Shown here: positions 14,150 through 25,082 of the stretch, in pieces
Layout: the number at the start of each line of letters is the position of its first letter
Numbering within the stretch: the first letter of the stretch is position 1
NCBI RefSeq assembly: GCF_032854445.1
Contig: NC_088302.1
Span: 41,916,191-41,980,190 of the forward strand
Length of the DNA stretch: 64,000 nucleotides
Direction: 5' to 3'
Source of the DNA: Liolophura sinensis
Lineage: Eukaryota > Mollusca > Polyplacophora > Chitonida > Chitonidae
Position numbers and translations under genes: made by a program
The notes under the pieces: model-generated
Told to the model about the DNA's origin: nothing
Seen by the model: only the letters and a program-made list of their open reading frames with translations
Database searches by the model: none

Positions 14150-14570
14150 CTTGTCTGTGGATATCATTTTGTCCATACATGCCCCCCCCCCCCCAAACTA
14201 CACATGCTGTGCCGATTTGGACAAAACTTACCATACATGTACATCTTGTCTATTATCTGATCTTGTGCATTCTGAAGTTTAATGGCCATCCCATGTTATT
14301 TCCATAATTACTCCTCTTTAGGACTTAATAAAAAAAGCATAATACGGCTTTTCCATGCATTCAGATTTCGTCCTTGCAACTATTCCTAAAATACTGAACC
14401 TATTTCCATGAAAGTTTAGTTACAATCGAGTATTTTCATAATTATTTCTCTTTAGTTATTTGGTGCAATAATGGATTTTCATGTACATAGATTTTGTCCA
14501 TACATCTCCTGCTAAAGTATTGCACCAATTTCTCTGAAACTTTGTGTACATCTTTTATATCATCCAGGCC
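14150..14570. repeat. Old tandem repeat with a poly-C tract
   Basis: Blocks of the form TTTTGTCCATACAT ... TTTCCATGAAAGTTT ... ATTTCTCTTTAG recur two to three times with a spacing of roughly 150-190 bases and heavy divergence. A run of 13 C at 14182-14194 lies in the first unit. It is non-coding. Confidence 0.45.
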
Positions 14571-14668
14571 AGGGTTCCCCAGGGCTTCGCTCGGTTACCT
14601 CTTACCATAATGTTGGCTGCAGTCATATAAGTGAAATATGCTTGAGTACGGAATAAAACACCAATCAT
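14571..14668 (+). mobile_element. Core-SINE fragment (3' half)
   Basis: The sequence carries the conserved core of the SINE seen in full at 59275-59523: CTTACCATAATGTTGGCTGC, ATAAGTGAAATATGCTTGAG and TAAAACACCAATCA. The tRNA-like head is absent. Confidence 0.7.
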
Positions 14669-15466
14669 GTAACCAATTAATATCATGTAAACATCTACAT
14701 GCTTAGTAATAATGACAGCCTGATTATTTATTCTCAGAAGAGTTGGAGGGTGGAAGGGAGTATTTCTGACAACGGGATTCTAGTTTGATAAACATGTACT
14801 TGCATTAGGATTGTAGACTGTATTAGACAGATGCTGTATTTGTGAGCCTGTGATGTCTTTGTATGAGGGCCAGGCTGGATGCGGGAGGGCAAGGAAGGAG
14901 AGGGGTGTAATCTCAGCTGAGCAGACAGCTACATGTAGATCACAGATTACACAGGCATCTGAGGGAATAAACAGAACAGCTGGCTGTCAAGCGATGCCTG
15001 TGTTTTGATACACATAAGTAGTCATTTGACCAGTTGTGCATTGTAGGTGCACATTTACAGATTCACCTTGAAATTATTGTGATGTTGTTGTAGTAGTTGC
15101 TAAATCCAGACTGCATTGTCATCCATTAATGGACATTGAGTTACAGGGTGCTCTTGATGTATGTTAACTATAAAGTGTATTTAAACCTTTAGAGACAAGG
15201 ACAATAGTGATATGAAGGTATCAAGATCCAAATGCTGGTTTATTTCGTTGGAACTGTGTTATGTGTATGTAAAGCCTGCGCTTTTGTTTTGTCGTCAGAG
15301 TATTGCATCTGGTCGTCACATTTATTTGATGATATTATTAATCAGGTTTTACATTGTATTGATATTTAATGTTTGTGTCTAACTTATCAGTTTTCTTGTA
15401 TATTGGATGACCTAATAATTTGTTTGTTGACAAATCAGTGTTTATGATGATGATGTGTTCTTACAG

Positions 15467-18400
15467 GGTGGCCCAGCTGAAAGCCTGAACGCTCGCCACA
15501 TCAGTACAGATCTGTTTGACTACATACAGAAGAGAAGCTATGGCCTGCAGTGTCGAAACCCTCAGCCGCTGGTGTCTGATCTCATCTCATATCAGATGCC
15601 TGGCCTCTTTACAGAGCGCGAGTATGACCTGGGTGGAATCAACAAGATATTTGCCTCTCAGTGGCTCTCCGACAAACAGATTGTTTTTGGCACAAAATGT
15701 AACAAGGTGATAGCATATATAAGCATTCCTTACATTGTTCACAGCAGGGTAGCAAGCACATGGGATTGGATATACATGTATGCAGAAAGAGTTTAGTTGA
15801 TAATAGATTGGCTATACATTTGTTTTATTCAAACCACCCTAGAATTATAAATGGAAAGATGTCAGTGGAGTAAAAAAAGATCTAAGTTTAATACTTTAAA
15901 GGAACAGACCCCTAAACATCGAAGTAGACATTACTACATAAACCACTTAAAACTATGCATAAATATACTTTGATATTGATATTCTGTTTTAAAAGTTAAA
16001 AAACTTTTTCAAAAGTTTAAAGTTATACCATCATTTTAACTTCAATATGAGACAGCAAACTGAGTTGAGAATTACAAACAAGCAATCCATCCAAACCTTT
16101 AAACCTTTTGGAAATTTTGAAGCGATTGTAAATATTGCAGCCAGAGCTATTAACCAAGCATAGTTATAGATGTTCAGTTACTGATAGTAGCTCTGGAAAG
16201 TAGTTCACATTCCCCTCTGTTCAGGCTTGATGGTAGATTGTTAGTGTGGCTTAACTTCTGATGGTGATGTTATTGATTTTCTTTCTAGTTTATTACATTC
16301 TCCTTTGTTTTCTCATCTTATAAATCTGACTCCAGTCAAGTGTATGAGTGAAATATTCTTTAGGTTGGCATACGTGTACATCATTTATAGAACACCAATC
16401 AAATAAATAAATAAAATAACATCATTTTATTATAGAAAGAGGTGAAACAGCCACCACAAAGATTATAGGATCTTGAAGCTTTTCCTCCAATTGATTTTTA
16501 GTCAGTTTCAACTGTTACAGGTCCTTTATACTGACCGTACATGGGAAGGTCTGTCAGCAACCTGCGGATGGTCGTGGGTTTCCCTTGGGCTCTGCCTGGT
16601 TTCCTCCCACCTTAATGCTGGCTGCCGTATAAGTGAAATATTCTTGAGTACGGCATAAAACATCAATAAACGAAATAAATAAATCCTTTATTCTGAATTA
16701 AGATTGCATTCACTCATATTTATAAAAAATAAATTAGCATGTAAATCTGTTTTTCATAACTTTGTGAAAATTACCTCATAATTCTTGCTTACATCCGGAT
16801 TTATCTGTGTATGTTCTGAATTTCATTAATTAAATGCATTTGAAATATTGTCATTTGAAATTTTTGCAGTGGATGAACTTATCTATATTTGATGAGAAAA
16901 TAATGACTTTCATTTAATGTTTTGCCAATTAAAATGCATTTTCAGAAGCATATAAAGGCCTTAAAATGATACTTTTAATTCTAACACATAGGTTGTTCTC
17001 ATAAGAAATAAGTCAAACATTAAGAAAATAATTTTGAAGACTTGTAAAACTTTTGGTGAAATACAGTGAATTGAGACTGCAGTATCAAAAGCTGTGGTGT
17101 TGAAAAATATACTGTACAGAGTAACACTAAAGAGCAAAAGCTATATGACATAATATTTGAAGCAAAAAAATATAGAAGTAATTTACGTGTTGCTACTTAA
17201 AACTTTCCCCTTTAGGACAACAAACATATTTACAACTGTAACAATAGACCCATAGGTCATGGAGCGTATGAACAGGGTAGCCCTAATCTGTGTGGTGTTT
17301 GTATCATAGCTGGAGATCCTGGACTTGCCCACTGGTAAGCTGATTGTCATCCCCACCCTGAAGAGCAGTGAGGAGAGTTTCCCAGCTGACTGTCCATGTG
17401 GCATCCACAGCATGGCCATCAACCCCTCCCGTACCCTGCTGGCTACAGGGGCGGAGAACACCAATGACCTGGCTGTCTACAGACTCCCAACGTTTGACCC
17501 TGTCTGTGTAGGGGAGGTAAGCGGCTTTATCTACTGGTATAGAGAAGTTTTCGTACTCTCCAATTATTGGGTAAACCAAATACATGTACATGTAGGCCTA
17601 CATAAACCAAATCTTTCCAAAATTTGAGAGTATTTTACGTGGGGTTTATTTCGTATTATATTTTTTAAACAGAAGTTTAATTCACAGTTGTACACAATTA
17701 GTTTTTAAAATGAAGAAGGAATATAATGTGTGTGCAAGAGTGGTAGGGAATGGTAATTTTGGGGCACTAGTATGTTTACCAATCTGATGGGCTACATGCT
17801 GATATCAAATACCAGTATATGGATTCATGCGTACAGAATTTATCTGTACGGCACTCTGATATTGCATTACAATTTGATGAGAAAATCATTGCTGATGTTC
17901 ACTTAAATTTTGCCTTGTGAAATTGCAATTTCAGTGACACAGAGACCTTAAAATGATACCATTGATGTCAACACTTAAGGTTTTCTAGTAAGAGATTAAT
18001 CAGACTTTGCAAAAAACTCTCAAGTAGCCCTATAACACAAATGAAACATGCAAAATGTGTCCCCTAAAAAATATGAAGTGAAATACAGCGAATTGAGACT
18101 GTATTATGTAAAGCTGTGCTGTTGAAAGATCTGCTATGGTGCAGAGTAACACTGCAGAGTATAACTGTATGCGTATGTGGCAACTTGGAAGACCTGGATG
18201 GTTGTGGGTTTTCCCCAGGCTCTGTCTGTTTTTTTTCCCACCATAATGCAGGCTGCCATCTTATAAGTGAAATATCCTTGAGTATGGAGTAAAACAAGAA
18301 TCAAGTAATTAAAATAAATGCAAAACTTTAAGCCTTGTTTGGACTTTAATATCACCTGCTTGAAGTGAACTACAGTTTGAAAAATTATTTCTGTTATTCT

Positions 18401-21400
18401 ATATAATAATAATATAATAAATTCTATTATTTTCTAAAAGTATTTCTTTTTTTCCTTTTTTTTTTTAAATATAGTACATTTTGCTACTTAAAAATGAATT
18501 TCCACTATAGGATGACAAATATGTACAACTGTACCTATAGCTCTAGCTTAACATGATGAAAATATCTTTTCCTGAACAGGGTGGCCATGATGACTGGATA
18601 TTTGACACAGTCTGGGTAGATGATGAGTTTGTTGTGACAGGTAAGCAGTCAAGATTTTTGACGCATTCTGGGTGAATGACAGGTTAGCTGTGATCGGTAA
18701 GCAGTCAAGATTTGACCCATTCTGGGTGAATGACACGCTAGTAGGGACAAGTAGGCAGTCAAGATTTGACCCATTCTGGGTGAATGACAAGCTGGTAGGG
18801 ACAGGTAAGCAGTCAAGACCTGACACAGTCTGCGTGGATAACAGGTTAGTTGTGACAGGTAAGCAGACAGGTGAGCAGTAAAGATAGGGCACAGTCTGCG
18901 TGGATGTCAGGTTAGTTGTGACAGGTGAGCAGTCAAGGTCTGACACAGTCAGACGATAAAATTTTATTGCCAAGTCAAGCAATACCGGCTGCGATACAGA
19001 CGATAAATTTTTATTGCCAAGTCAAGCAATACCGGCTGCGACACAAGGATCCATGCTGTCAGGCCAACGGATTGTAAGTTGCAGTGACAACAGTCTCTCA
19101 CTAACACCTGTGAAAGTAACAATGGAGCTTATCTTTTATGTTTTAAAAACGTATCACCAGTAAAAATAGATACGGTTTGAATTATATTGAATGGAAACAG
19201 GGATTGGTAACACACAGAAATGCCAGTTTAAATGTTGTCTGGGATCCCGTTACGGGCTTCAAGGTATGGCATGCTGTGAGGCGTCATATGCACATGGTCG
19301 GGCCTGTAGGCGAGGTGTGAACTGAGCTGGAGGGTCTGTAGCCTAGTGGCTACTGTAGGGCAAAGGCCAGCTGCTCCCTTCAGACATCATGGTGTCATCA
19401 CCTGCTGTTTAAACAACTTCTGCATTCTGAGAGTGAAAATTTGGATGTCTTTTATTTTTCGTTTATCTTTATTGGGGGATAATGTAAGTCTCGACCTTCG
19501 GCCTTTTCTGTTAGAAAGTATGGCGTTTAATAAAAGCGGGTTTTTTTTTTAATGAGATATGCTCCATATTTTGTCAATCTGTGGTAGTTTTAGGTCCTGT
19601 AACTTTACAGTATCCTGCCTGGTGATAGTGCAGTCGCAAGCCACACTTGAGCATGGTATAATCTCAAAATTAAATGTAAATGTAGAGCGATTGTCTTCTG
19701 TTCTCTGTGTTGTACACATAGCAAAGTCTCAGATGCCTGTAGCGAAGGTACCTCTGTGATGTCGCAAGGTCAATTGTGGCTCGATCCTAGTGGAGTAGGT
19801 TTTCTTATGTTTGATTACCAAATTCTGACGTTTTTCTTCTGTTTTCGATGTTTAAGTAATCAGGAATTGATTCAAGGGATATCAGACCATCTATCTGCAG
19901 TTTGGAAGGCACAGCTTTGGGGATTTACTTTAAGTATGAGACCATTGCTGCCTGCATTGATTTTTAAAGCATTGATAAATTTAATGTAAACAATTTTATT
20001 TTGGTGTATTTAAACAAACTGTGAATAGTACATGTACTTTAAAGCATGGAGTACAATTCAGGTTGTGCTCATGGTGCGATTCTGACAACTACATTTATAT
20101 GGATTCAAGGTAATATACATGTAGAAAGATGCTGATGTTTAGAAATTTAGAATTTTCACTTGATATGTTTGGATATATGTTTCACATTTTCAGTGGAACA
20201 CAAACTCAATGCTTTCATACCAATCCTGGTAGAATGCATGGAACAGCGTACTCCTTAAATTTAAAAAAAGGACTGATTTCTGTTGACTTGAATTCCTATA
20301 TATTTGTATAATTATCTGTTGTTCAGGTTCTCGAGACAGTAAGCTGTCATTGTGGAAGATACACAGCAATGAGGACAGCGAGACGTCTCGTCTGAAGAGC
20401 CTGCAGGTGCCAGAGTACATCATCAAGAGGCCAGAGGTGATCAAGACCTGTGAGAAGGCGAAGAAAGTGCGGGCTCTTGCATACAATGACAGGAGAACTG
20501 TAAGTTCCTCTGGTCTGTAATCTTTAAGTGTACATGACATGAGAGGCTTTAAACATGAATCATAATAGGTCCACAGGCTCGTCAAGGAAACCTCACACAC
20601 TTCCTTTTTTTTGGCTGGGAGAGAGGATCCTTTGTTTGTTTAGTGATTTAAGTAGGGTTTATGCCATATTACACAAAAGTAACATGTTAGATGACTGAGC
20701 TAACAAAGGCTGTCAGATTTTCTTGCTTTGTCATACAGAAGCAGGATCTGTAATACCAGAAACAAGATGCAAATAATGGTGATGTTTTGTGTTTGACACA
20801 AACTTGTAGCCAGTTTGGTTTGTAGGTGTGCAGAAAGCCACCCTGGAGAGTCAGGATACTTATATCCTGTAATCCATTCATCTGCCTTTATATTGCCAGT
20901 CAAGGCAATATGTTAGAGGAAATGCATGGCCTATAATCTAAAGCAACTATTTTCACTGCTTAACCAGGTAAAAGGAGACACTGGCAACAGTATAGACTTT
21001 TCTTGTCTTCTGTAAAATGATATTAAATGAACTGGAGCATTCTACATACTATCAGTTATTGAGTCACATTTGTATGAATGATGTAATAAAATATGTAGTT
21101 AATGTTTTATTTGAAAAATCCGTTCCTTTACATTGCAGGAGTTAGGAATTTTATCCCTGAATGCTTACCTACATCTGTGGGATGTGGAGACCTTTTCCAG
21201 TGTAGGTGAATTTTCTCAACTCAAATGGGAGAATGTTTTTAGGGCTATATTATGGTGTAGGTATATGCATAGTTGTCTTCATCTGATACTGTAAAAAAAA
21301 AGATAAAAGTTATTCTTAAACAAGTGTAAGCATCTACCTATAGATGCACATATTTGTGCACATGTGTAAGGGTAAAGTTTACTTCTAAGATTGTTAGTGA

Positions 21401-23918
21401 GGGACTTGACATTTTATCAGATTTTTCAAACAAAACTTATAATGTTGATATATATATTTTATAAAATTTTCTTCAGTGTATTTTTCAAGAATATTTTATT
21501 TCAAGTTGTGACGCATTATCTAGGACTAATCATTCCAATTATTCAGAGATAAGACTGAGCTGTAATCCACTCTTTGACATTTGTGTTTTCTCATTTAAGC
21601 GAGACTACAAACGACTCCAACAAGTGAAGGAGAATGTGTGTTTAGCGATAAACAAGGATCGCAGCCTGTATGCTGTGGGCTCTCAGTCCCATGTCACTCT
21701 GTTTGACCCTCGGGCTATGAACATTAGCGTGGTGATCCAGTCAGAGCACAGGGGATGTGGTAAGTAGGCAAGCCTGGATCCATGTACCACATCCTAGTTA
21801 CACACACAGGTTTATGGTACAGAAGAAAAGAGGCTTCATAGTGTGTGGACAGAATATCTATATTTTCACGGCTAAGAAAACTTCAGAAAACAGTATCGAC
21901 CAGTTACAAGGATCACAGCTAATGTTGCTTTCAGTGGTATCATATCCTATGTTCTGACTCTAGTTGTTCAATATTAGGTTCAAACCATGTGTGTTATTAA
22001 ACACACAACATTTGTTGTACCGGTACTATATTTTGTACATCATTATTACCGTACCATTATCCTATTTGTGCGATGATCGTACATGTACAAAGTACAACAT
22101 CTAAAACTTCATCTTGGCTTTTGAGCTAGTGTGTGATTATGACACACCTTGCAATGAGTCAGGTCTTTCTCCCCAGACTTACGATTTTGTTTGGTGTGTC
22201 TTACTGTACTAGCACACGTAGTACACTTAGTCTCAGGAGGAGTGCAGTGGGCTTGAGGGTGCGATAGCACACATAGACTTTGTCTCGGGAGTGCAGTGGG
22301 CTTGAGGGTGTGATAGCACATGTACACTTTGTGTCGGGAGTGCAGTGGACTTGAGGGTGTGATAGCACATGTACACTTTGTGTCGGGAGTGCAGTGGACT
22401 TGAGGGTGTGATAGCACATGTACACTTTGTGTCGGGAGTGCAGTGGACTTGAGGGTGTGATAGCACATGTGCACTTTGTCTCAGGAGTGCAGTGGGCTTG
22501 AGGGTGTGATAGCACATGTACACTTTGTCTCAGGAGTGCAGTGGGCTTGAGGGTGTTATAGTCCAATGGTCCATTTTCTATCTCTACCTTAAAGGAATGT
22601 AACTATGTTTGCGTTTTTTTTTTTTTTTTTTGTTGTTTATCATCAGGTATTCGGTCGTTGAGTTTCCAAGAAGACATTGTGACAGTAGGGACAGGTGTAG
22701 GACTGATTCTGTTCTATGACTTAAGAGCAGGAAAGTACCTGGACTGCCACTGTGGTCATCCATGCAGACTGACTGTGGGTCCGGGCTGGCTGGTAAGTAT
22801 ACACACATCAGTGTATCCCTTTAGTCAGGTGTCCAGGTCAATCATTCCATAGAACATGTAGGCATGATAGGTAGGGGGCATGGTGACATTTGAGTTGAAT
22901 TATAAATATGTTGCATATTTAATGGCCCAAGGTGTTCAAATCGTGAGAGATTTGTCTTCATGATGCCAACTGTATTCATGTACATGTATATGTGATTAAG
23001 CTACTTGGATGATAATTATGTGTTAATCATAGGTATGTAGCGCATACTCGTCACAAAAAGATATCCCTCACCACAAAAAACTTAAGAGACATGGAAATGC
23101 TCCCTGCGTGTCCCTCCATCCATGCGTCTGTCACATCTGTGCTTGTGAACAGGATGTCATCAACAGTTTTCAACCAAAAAGGGATTGTTGAGAGTGACTG
23201 TAGTTACTGTACATATTGCATGTCGCTTGAAGTTTAGTATTTTTCAAGTGACACATTTTGATTTATTCAGATTTTTTCATCCACCTTATAGAGCCACTGA
23301 AGAGTTAGACTAATTTCTTATCAGAATAACTAAAGTGTTTCCCTCAGAAGCATCATTTTACGGCCTTTATGTGCTACTGAAAGTGCATTTTTACATGCCA
23401 AACTTTGGGTGAAACGTGGTGATCTGTTATGGCCAATCTCCACACATTTCTTCTTCATCATTCTTTTAAGATTTTAACGTATTCTGAAAATGGCCTTTTG
23501 TCTCATAATAACACAATAACATGGACCTGTCAGCCACAGAGTCTGTTGGTCATCTTTCAATAGTGTGATAGGAGTTTGATATCATCGCTGGTATGTGTAT
23601 CTTGATGATGTCATTTCAGTGAGACAGCCTTTTAAATATAACAGCGTAGGCACTATCCTGCTAACAGGAAAGATGATCTTTATATCCTCAAAAAAATACT
23701 TAAAGTGTTAGTAAATCCCAAACAAACAAATTTAATTGTATTATACATTTTTTTTGTTTCAGCTCCATGATGAAAACTACACAGATTTCTTTATGGATCA
23801 AGTGTATGCAAATGCCATCTACACGCATTCATACGACTCCACGGGAACGCGTCTATTTGCTGCAGGCGGCCCTCTGCCAGCTGGACTGTGGGGGAACTAT
23901 GCAGGGTTGTGGACATGA
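15467..23918 (+). CDS. DCAF12: DDB1- and CUL4-associated factor 12 (WD40 protein), 5' end missing
   Basis: DCAF12 is a substrate receptor of the CUL4-DDB1 ubiquitin ligase; the mammalian protein reads C-terminal acidic degrons. Visible exons are 15467-15706, 17310-17516, 18580-18640, 20327-20499, 21139-21201, 21600-21759, 22647-22792 and 23763-23918. All have GT-AG borders and compatible phases, giving 401 residues plus TGA; the human protein has 453. The first visible exon carries [19 protein letters not shown], matching human FASQWLNHRQVVCGTKCNT. WD blades follow in order: [40 protein letters not shown], then [46 protein letters not shown] and the conserved end [17 protein letters not shown]. 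The N-terminal exon (Arg/Lys-rich in human) was not found; the phase-0 acceptor at 15467 shows that it exists upstream. Introns hold SINEs and two minisatellites. Confidence 0.95.
16320..16412 (+). mobile_element. Degraded core-SINE 3' fragment in DCAF12 intron
   Basis: Only GAGTGAAATATTCTTTAG and AGAACACCAATCAAATAAAT remain recognisable from the core-SINE 3' end. It lies in the first visible intron of DCAF12. Confidence 0.5.
16538..16684 (+). mobile_element. Core-SINE copy in DCAF12 intron
   Basis: The core includes CAGCAACCTGCGGATGGTCG, GGTTTCCTCCCACC, ATAAGTGAAATATTCTTGAG and the AATAAATAAAT tail. The tRNA-like head is absent. Orientation is the same as the gene. Confidence 0.85.
16850..17250. 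repeat. Intron segment duplicated in the next DCAF12 intron (copy 1)
   Basis: This stretch before exon 17310-17516 is a diverged direct copy of 17860-18545 before the next exon. Shared landmarks are TTGATGAGAAAATAATGA, CCTTAAAATGATAC, GTGAAATACAGTGAATTGAG, AAAGCTGTGGTGTTGAAA, CAGAGTAACACT, TTGCTACTTAAAA and GACAACAAACATATTTACAA. The order is the same in both copies. The duplication spans intron sequence, not the exons. Confidence 0.7.
17860..18545. repeat. Intron segment duplication in DCAF12 (copy 2, with SINE insertion)
   Basis: This is the partner of 16850-17250: TTGATGAGAAAATCATTG, CCTTAAAATGATACC, GTGAAATACAGCGAATTGAG, AAAGCTGTGCTGTTGAAA, CAGAGTAACACT, then TTGCTACTTAAAA and GACAAATATGTACAACTGTA. 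A core-SINE (18181-18320) lies inside it and is missing from copy 1, so the SINE landed after the duplication or only in this copy. Confidence 0.7.
18181..18320 (+). mobile_element. Core-SINE copy in DCAF12 intron
   Basis: The core reads GATGGTTGTGGGTTTTCCCC, CACCATAATGCAGGCTGCC, ATAAGTGAAATATCCTTGAG, then AAAACAAGAATCAAGTAA. The head is missing. It interrupts the duplicated intron segment. Confidence 0.8.
18605..18949 (+). repeat. 54-bp minisatellite made from a DCAF12 exon end plus its splice donor
   Basis: The last ~36 bases of exon 18580-18640 and the first ~18 bases of the following intron are repeated in tandem. Each unit has a TGACACAGTCTGGGTGGATG-like block, a TTAGTTGTGACAG-like block and GTAAGCAGTCAAGA. 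The true donor is at 18641. Donor-like GT sites follow at 18697, 18751 (GTAGGC), 18805, 18859, 18871 (GTGAGC) and 18925 (GTGAGC). Spacing is 56, then 54, 54, 54, 12 and 54. The exon copy is the one conserved in human DCAF12 (…WISDTMAVSG), so the repeat derives from the exon. Splicing at any later donor would read into TGA at 18673-18675. Confidence 0.88.
18950..19042. repeat. 46/47-bp direct duplication
   Basis: Two nearly identical units begin with CAGACGATAAA and contain TTTATTGCCAAGTCAAGCAA then TACCGGCTGCGA. They follow the exon-derived array without a gap. Their origin is unknown. Confidence 0.9.
22213..22558. repeat. 49-bp minisatellite in DCAF12 intron
   Basis: About seven units repeat every 49 bases, with blocks GTGCAGTGGACTTGAGGGTG, TGATAGCACATGTACACTTT and GTGTCGGGA or GTCTCAGGA. 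The middle copies are almost identical. Reading frames stay open on the minus strand only because of the repeat. It lies in the intron between 21759 and 22647. Confidence 0.92.
23346..23420. repeat. Dispersed repeat copy shared with 40620-40690
   Basis: The blocks CTGAAAGTGCATTTTTACAT and GCCAAACTTTGGGTGAAA recur as CTGAAAGTGCATTTTTACAT and GCCAAACTTTAGGTGAAA in a PDCD7 intron 17 kb away. A CAGAAGCATcATTTTacGGCCTT-like block also resembles 16945. It is an unclassified interspersed family. Confidence 0.6.
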
Positions 23919-24736
23919 ACAGAGACTTTCTTACTGCTTTTGGCAAACAACTGTCTGCATCTAGTGGTTGCATTAGTTCTGTCAGCAGACTACTAAATAA
24001 CCCATATATGAACTTTATTATGACAAATAATGCCTTTAGTCTTTCAAAAAATCCATTTTACCATATTTTGACATTGCTGCGGATTTCTGAAGTGTCAGCA
24101 TTATTTGATTTTTGTGCTTTGTCTGGATGTGCCATACCTTGTTGTTACAGTGTACAGCTGTGCTGTAGTCAGTTTGATAACCTCTCCATACATTAATCAG
24201 CTGGCTGGCATGGCTTGGTTTTCTCTAACTCACATATTCATTTCCTATTAAGAAAATTTCTGTGTACATGTACCACAAAAACTAGTCTGGACATTGGTGT
24301 GTTACACATTACTTACAGGTTATCATTGACATGTATTATATGTACATGTATCATAGCAAATTACCATTGCTGCATGTCAGTCAAGTCAAATAGTATGTGT
24401 ATGAAATAGGAAAGGCTTGACCAACAAGTCAAGGTTGATTTCATGGCAGGCAAATGGGGAGATTGTGGTAATCCTGTTTGCGTAAGACACACGCGGCATG
24501 AAGTCTGGCTTGTCAGCATCCATGTGATGAGAGAATGTGTTCAACAACAAGCTATTGGCAAGCCAGCATAGCAGTGTGCGCGTACCTGTACGTGTTTATT
24601 TGTTGCACAGTGTAAGTTTGTATAACATTGTGAAGTAAGAGTTGTCCGTGACATGCATGTAGTATGTTTGTATAAGTGTACACTAGTCAACTGCAGGGGA
24701 TTTGCTGTATTGTAAAGTTCTCTTCTGGTGTCTTCT

Positions 24737-25082
24737 AGTTGGTAGAGCATCCGCTTCGGGACCGGTAGATCCAGGATCAATCCTTGATCGAGTCACACCT
24801 AAGACTTTAAAAGAGGAAGTTGTAACTTCCTCGCTTGGCGTTCAGCATGAAGGGGATAATGCGACTGGTTGACCCATATCAGTATAATGGCTCAGGCGGG
24901 GCGGCTTACTTGCCTTCAGTAAGTCGTCTCAGTGAAGCAGCACTAAATAAAAGAGCGGTGGAAACCCGTCCTGCAACAAGGGAGGCACATTACACGTACA
25001 TGCACCCTAATGATTCCTTCGTCGTCATATGACTGAAAAATTGTTGAGTACGACGTTAAACCCCAAGCACTCACTCACTCAC
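24737..25082 (+). mobile_element. Full-length tRNA-derived SINE with 13-bp target duplication
   Basis: The head looks like a tRNA gene: A-box-like AGTTGGTAGAGCATCCGC and B-box-like GGATCAATCCTTG. The body follows (GAGGAAGTTGTAACTTCCTC, GGCGGGGCGGCTTACTTGCC), then the 3' part CATATGACTGAAAAATTGTT, GAGTACGACGTTAAACCCC and a CACTCACTCACTC tail. The 13-base TCTGGTGTCTTCT flanks it at 24724-24736 and 25083-25095, a perfect target-site duplication. The type of the partner LINE was not determined. Confidence 0.9.

Larger units (their letters stand above)
191..15466. other. Long non-coding stretch between the left-edge exon and DCAF12
   Basis: I see no ORF here with exon-like composition plus believable splice sites, and no similarity to known proteins. 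The stretch holds diverged tandem repeats (11.4-11.9 and 14.1-14.6 kb), a small foldback element (8171-8286), SINE pieces (12.6 and 14.6 kb) and a possible old element at 1490-2920 marked by CCTTGAAACTCCTTGAA-type repeats at both ends. The missing N-terminal exon and promoter of DCAF12 may be somewhere in it, but I could not fix them. Confidence 0.6.

Noticed and set aside
22213-22558. Regularly spaced repeats that could suggest a CRISPR array
   Set aside because: The units are contiguous tandem repeats with no unique spacers, inside a eukaryotic intron. The same holds for the arrays at 29.7, 48.8 and 50.3 kb.
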